Part shown: one piece after another, positions 62,224 through 64,000 of the stretch
How the letters are laid out: every line of letters starts with the position of its first letter
Numbering within the stretch: the stretch's first letter is position 1
The notes under the pieces: generated by a model
Told to the model about the DNA's origin: nothing
The model's input: the letters and a program-made list of their open reading frames with translations, nothing else
The model's database searches: none
Assembly: GCF_000367925.1 (NCBI RefSeq)
Contig: NZ_KB849175.1
Coordinates: 211,395-275,394, forward strand
Reading direction: 5' to 3'
Source of the DNA: Acinetobacter bohemicus ANC 3994
Lineage (GTDB): Bacteria > Pseudomonadota > Gammaproteobacteria > Pseudomonadales > Moraxellaceae
Length of the DNA: 64,000 nt
Position numbers and translations under genes: made by a program

Positions 62224-62270
62224 TTACTCCTTATATAGTATTGAATATAGGGGATGAAATGTGCTAAATA

Positions 62271-62312
62271 TTGACTGTGAAATGGAACTTCATTGACAAA
62301 TTACGACAACAA
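62271..62312. promoter_or_regulatory. operator-like repeat, copy B
   Basis: TTGAC at 62271-62275 and TTGACAAATTACGACAACAA at 62293-62312, start to start 22 bp. It lies between the hydroxylase and AraC starts, where an AraC-type dimer binding direct repeats would be expected. Confidence 0.6.
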
Positions 62313-62329
62313 AAAGATTAAAGATTAAA

Positions 62330-63328
62330 ATGCAGCAATTTAAGGATTACACAGGCTCTGTCTACGGTGGACTTGGACATTTACTTTACGCTTATAGCCA
62401 AGCCAAAGGCTTAGCTATTTCTGAAAAACTGCAACAAGTTCAAAACTTAGAACGCTTTGACTACAGTCTTTGGCGCGACTTACTGACAGACATCGAACAG
62501 CATATTCAAGTCCCGGCACTGGGCTTAAATATTGCTGAATATGTACAACCGAAACATCTGGGAATCATTGCTTATATTGCATTGTCTTGTAATAGCTTAG
62601 GGGAGGCTTTGTATCGTTATCATGACTTTCATCGCCTGCTTTACGATGGTAGTCCTTTAGAGGTCAATATACAGGGCGACTATGTCGCGATTAACTGGGG
62701 CAATATCCCCTTTAACCTGACCACTCAAGTGACCAATGAAATTGCGATTGCATTAATGCTGCAATTTCTTCGCCTTTTTATGGAATTTAAAACGGTTCAT
62801 ATCCATGAGGTTCATTTTACCCATCCAGCGCCCAAAAATGTTGCGCTATATGAGCAATATTTCGGTTGCAGAGTCCGCTTCTCCCAAGCCATCGCGCAAA
62901 TTATTTTACCTATTCAAGAACTGGCAAAACCGTTTCGTCAAGGTGACCAGACCTTACAACAATTGCTGATGCAACAAGCGCAAGCCTTATTAGAAAAACT
63001 ACCTCATTCCACACAGCTCGATCAGCGTATTCAACAGGCCATTTTAACCGGCTTACAAAAAAACCTGTATCAGATTGAACCTATCGCTAAACAATTAAAT
63101 ATGTCGGTACGGCAACTGCAACGCCACTTACAACAACAAGGCACGACCTATCAACAACGGATGCAAGAAGTTCGGCATCTATTGGCGGAACAATATTTAA
63201 GAGATCCACATTTAGCGTTGCAAGAAATCGCGTTATTGTTGAGTTACTCGGAACAAAGTGCTTTTCAACGTGCCTTTAAACACTGGACGGGTTCGACCCC
63301 GCAACAATGGCGCAAACAACAAGAATAA
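62330..63328 (+). CDS. AraC family transcriptional regulator
   Basis: A 332-residue regulator. An N-terminal ligand-sensing domain of the Arabinose_bd type (about 15-200) has AEYVQPKHLGIIAYIALSC and RYHDFHRLLYDG. A C-terminal double helix-turn-helix domain (about 235-330) has IEPIAKQLNMSVRQLQRHLQ and SAFQRAFKHWTGSTPQQWRK. It probably activates the divergent hydroxylase gene in response to a lipid-like or aromatic ligand; this comes from context. Confidence 0.9.
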   Translation: MQQFKDYTGSVYGGLGHLLYAYSQAKGLAISEKLQQVQNLERFDYSLWRDLLTDIEQHIQVPALGLNIAEYVQPKHLGIIAYIALSCNSLGEALYRYHDFHRLLYDGSPLEVNIQGDYVAINWGNIPFNLTTQVTNEIAIALMLQFLRLFMEFKTVHIHEVHFTHPAPKNVALYEQYFGCRVRFSQAIAQIILPIQELAKPFRQGDQTLQQLLMQQAQALLEKLPHSTQLDQRIQQAILTGLQKNLYQIEPIAKQLNMSVRQLQRHLQQQGTTYQQRMQEVRHLLAEQYLRDPHLALQEIALLLSYSEQSAFQRAFKHWTGSTPQQWRKQQE

Positions 63329-63415
63329 AAATATCCCATCATGTTGTGATTAAGAAAGGTTTCATTTTCGATCAATAAAAAGTTCGATTTAATGCTTTAT
63401 AGGCACTTTTTCTGA

Positions 63416-63431
63416 TGTTCCACATGGAACA
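63416..63431. promoter_or_regulatory. parS-like palindrome
   Basis: TGTTCCACATGGAACA differs by one central base from the 16-bp parS consensus form TGTTCCACGTGGAACA that ParB binds in gammaproteobacteria. It is in a 120-base gap between two genes. Confidence 0.55.
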
Positions 63432-63448
63432 CGGTAATCACTCAAATT

Positions 63449-63694
63449 TTATAAAAATGGATTTTCAATTTCCTGTTCATCTTGACGCTCAATTTTTTCA
63501 GGCAAATTTTGTTCATTTTCTAAAGCACTCACTACATCATTTAAAAAGGCTTGTAAAACTTTAGCCGCCTGTAAACCGGCCTGATCTTTGGTGAGCTGCA
63601 AATTACCATAAATACTGACGCAATCTTCTTGGTTTTCCAGCGTTAAATCATGTATCGCATGTGACGCTGTCGCATTTTCAAAAGGTTTAAACAT
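63449..63694 (-). CDS. hypothetical small acidic protein
   Basis: An 81-residue acidic cytoplasmic protein, with a mostly helical central part (KDQAGLQAAKVLQAFLNDVV) and a charged Glu/Gln-rich tail ending EIENPFL. A GAGCAGG ribosome site precedes the ATG at 63694. The family is not recognised. It lies past the terminator of the partial gene upstream and so has its own transcript. Confidence 0.7.
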   Translation of the reverse strand: MFKPFENATASHAIHDLTLENQEDCVSIYGNLQLTKDQAGLQAAKVLQAFLNDVVSALENEQNLPEKIERQDEQEIENPFL

Positions 63695-63728
63695 GGCCTG
63701 CTCACTGATCTTTATTGTTTTTAAAAAA

Positions 63729-63752
63729 CTAGGATGATCCAGATCATCCTAG
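63729..63752 (-). terminator. terminator of the partial gene
   Basis: A 10-bp stem CTAGGATGAT/ATCATCCTAG with a 4-base loop (63729-63752) has a T-run on the minus strand, 12 bases past the stop. Confidence 0.85.
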
Positions 63753-63763
63753 CGAAAAATAGC

Positions 63764-64000
63764 TTACTTTAACAACTGTAAAATGTATTGTAATAATGCT
63801 TCAATCAATTGTTTCACAATGGCATCTTGGGTATTTGGATCTATCGTCTCTGCCCCATTCTTGCTTGCATTGGTCTGGGTGGTATTCGAGGTAGAAGCCA
63901 CAGATGAAGATTTAAACTCTTTTTGTACCGCGCTCAGTTGATCGGGGCTGACATCTTCCGCACATTGGCTTTCCGCATCCCAATGTGAATAGCTAATTTC
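63764..64000 (-). CDS. partial CDS, C-terminal end of unidentified protein
   Basis: The minus strand is open from the window edge (64000) to a TAA at 63764-63766, giving 78 C-terminal residues. The sequence starts EISYSHWDAESQCAED, has a Ser/Thr/Asn-rich middle and ends in a hydrophobic helix (KQLIEALLQYILQLLK). The start lies outside the window and the family is not recognised. Confidence 0.65.
   Translation of the reverse strand, partial: EISYSHWDAESQCAEDVSPDQLSAVQKEFKSSSVASTSNTTQTNASKNGAETIDPNTQDAIVKQLIEALLQYILQLLK

Overview
The window reads as a chromosomal segment of an Acinetobacter-type gammaproteobacterium (Moraxellaceae). The evidence is gene content and order: four tRNAs-tuf-tRNA-Trp-secE-nusG-rplKAJL-rpoBC, gph-trpE, algZ-algR-hemCD-hemX-hemY divergent from argH, gspNCD, fadBA, and hisBH/hisA/hisF in small dispersed units. 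Low-GC intergenic DNA agrees. I cannot fix the species from this sequence alone. There is no rRNA operon, prophage, complete insertion sequence or CRISPR array.

Layout. 1-4600: Na+/H+ antiporter-family permease, two alpha/beta hydrolases and a glycine-zipper lipoprotein. 4642-6312: an accessory TPR/DUF2971-like gene with an in-frame nonsense codon, lying between two almost identical terminators just downstream of rpoC. 6397-20639 (minus strand): the transcription/translation block, with an L10-type leader, an attenuator-like pair of hairpins before rpoB and a palindromic repeat between rpoB and rpoC. 20669-34576 (mostly minus): trpE, gph, an FHA protein, type II secretion genes gspD/C/N, an H-NS-like protein, a thioesterase, heme biosynthesis hemC/D/X/Y and the AlgZ/AlgR-like two-component pair. 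34567-44584: argH, yggX, pgsA, a TesB-like thioesterase, uvrC and the beta-oxidation operon fadBA. 44585-50400: the most accessory part. It has a PH-domain gene between intact fadA and a degenerate second copy of the fadA 3' end, a SIR2-domain gene resembling antiphage effectors, tehB, a decayed small gene, a lipoprotein, a 308-bp MITE-like element inserted in a terminator loop, and a hydrophilin-like exported protein. 50500-61100: small housekeeping and membrane genes, two tandem tRNA-Phe genes, the his genes and thrB. 61100-64000: a gene remnant, a fatty-acid-hydroxylase-family gene divergent from an AraC-type regulator with duplicated 22-bp-spaced operator-like repeats, a near-consensus parS site, and a gene cut by the window edge.

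The strongest candidate for something undescribed is the insertion region at the fadA 3' end. A PH-domain gene and a SIR2 gene lie beside a second, synonymously diverged fadA 3' end that includes its terminator. The rpoC 3' end shows a related architecture: an accessory gene between duplicated terminators. Together they suggest that cargo genes enter at the 3' ends and terminators of core genes by homologous recombination, not by a transposase. Other new-looking signals are two candidate small RNAs, two gene remnants, and paired palindromic operators between an XRE-cupin regulator and a DMT exporter gene.
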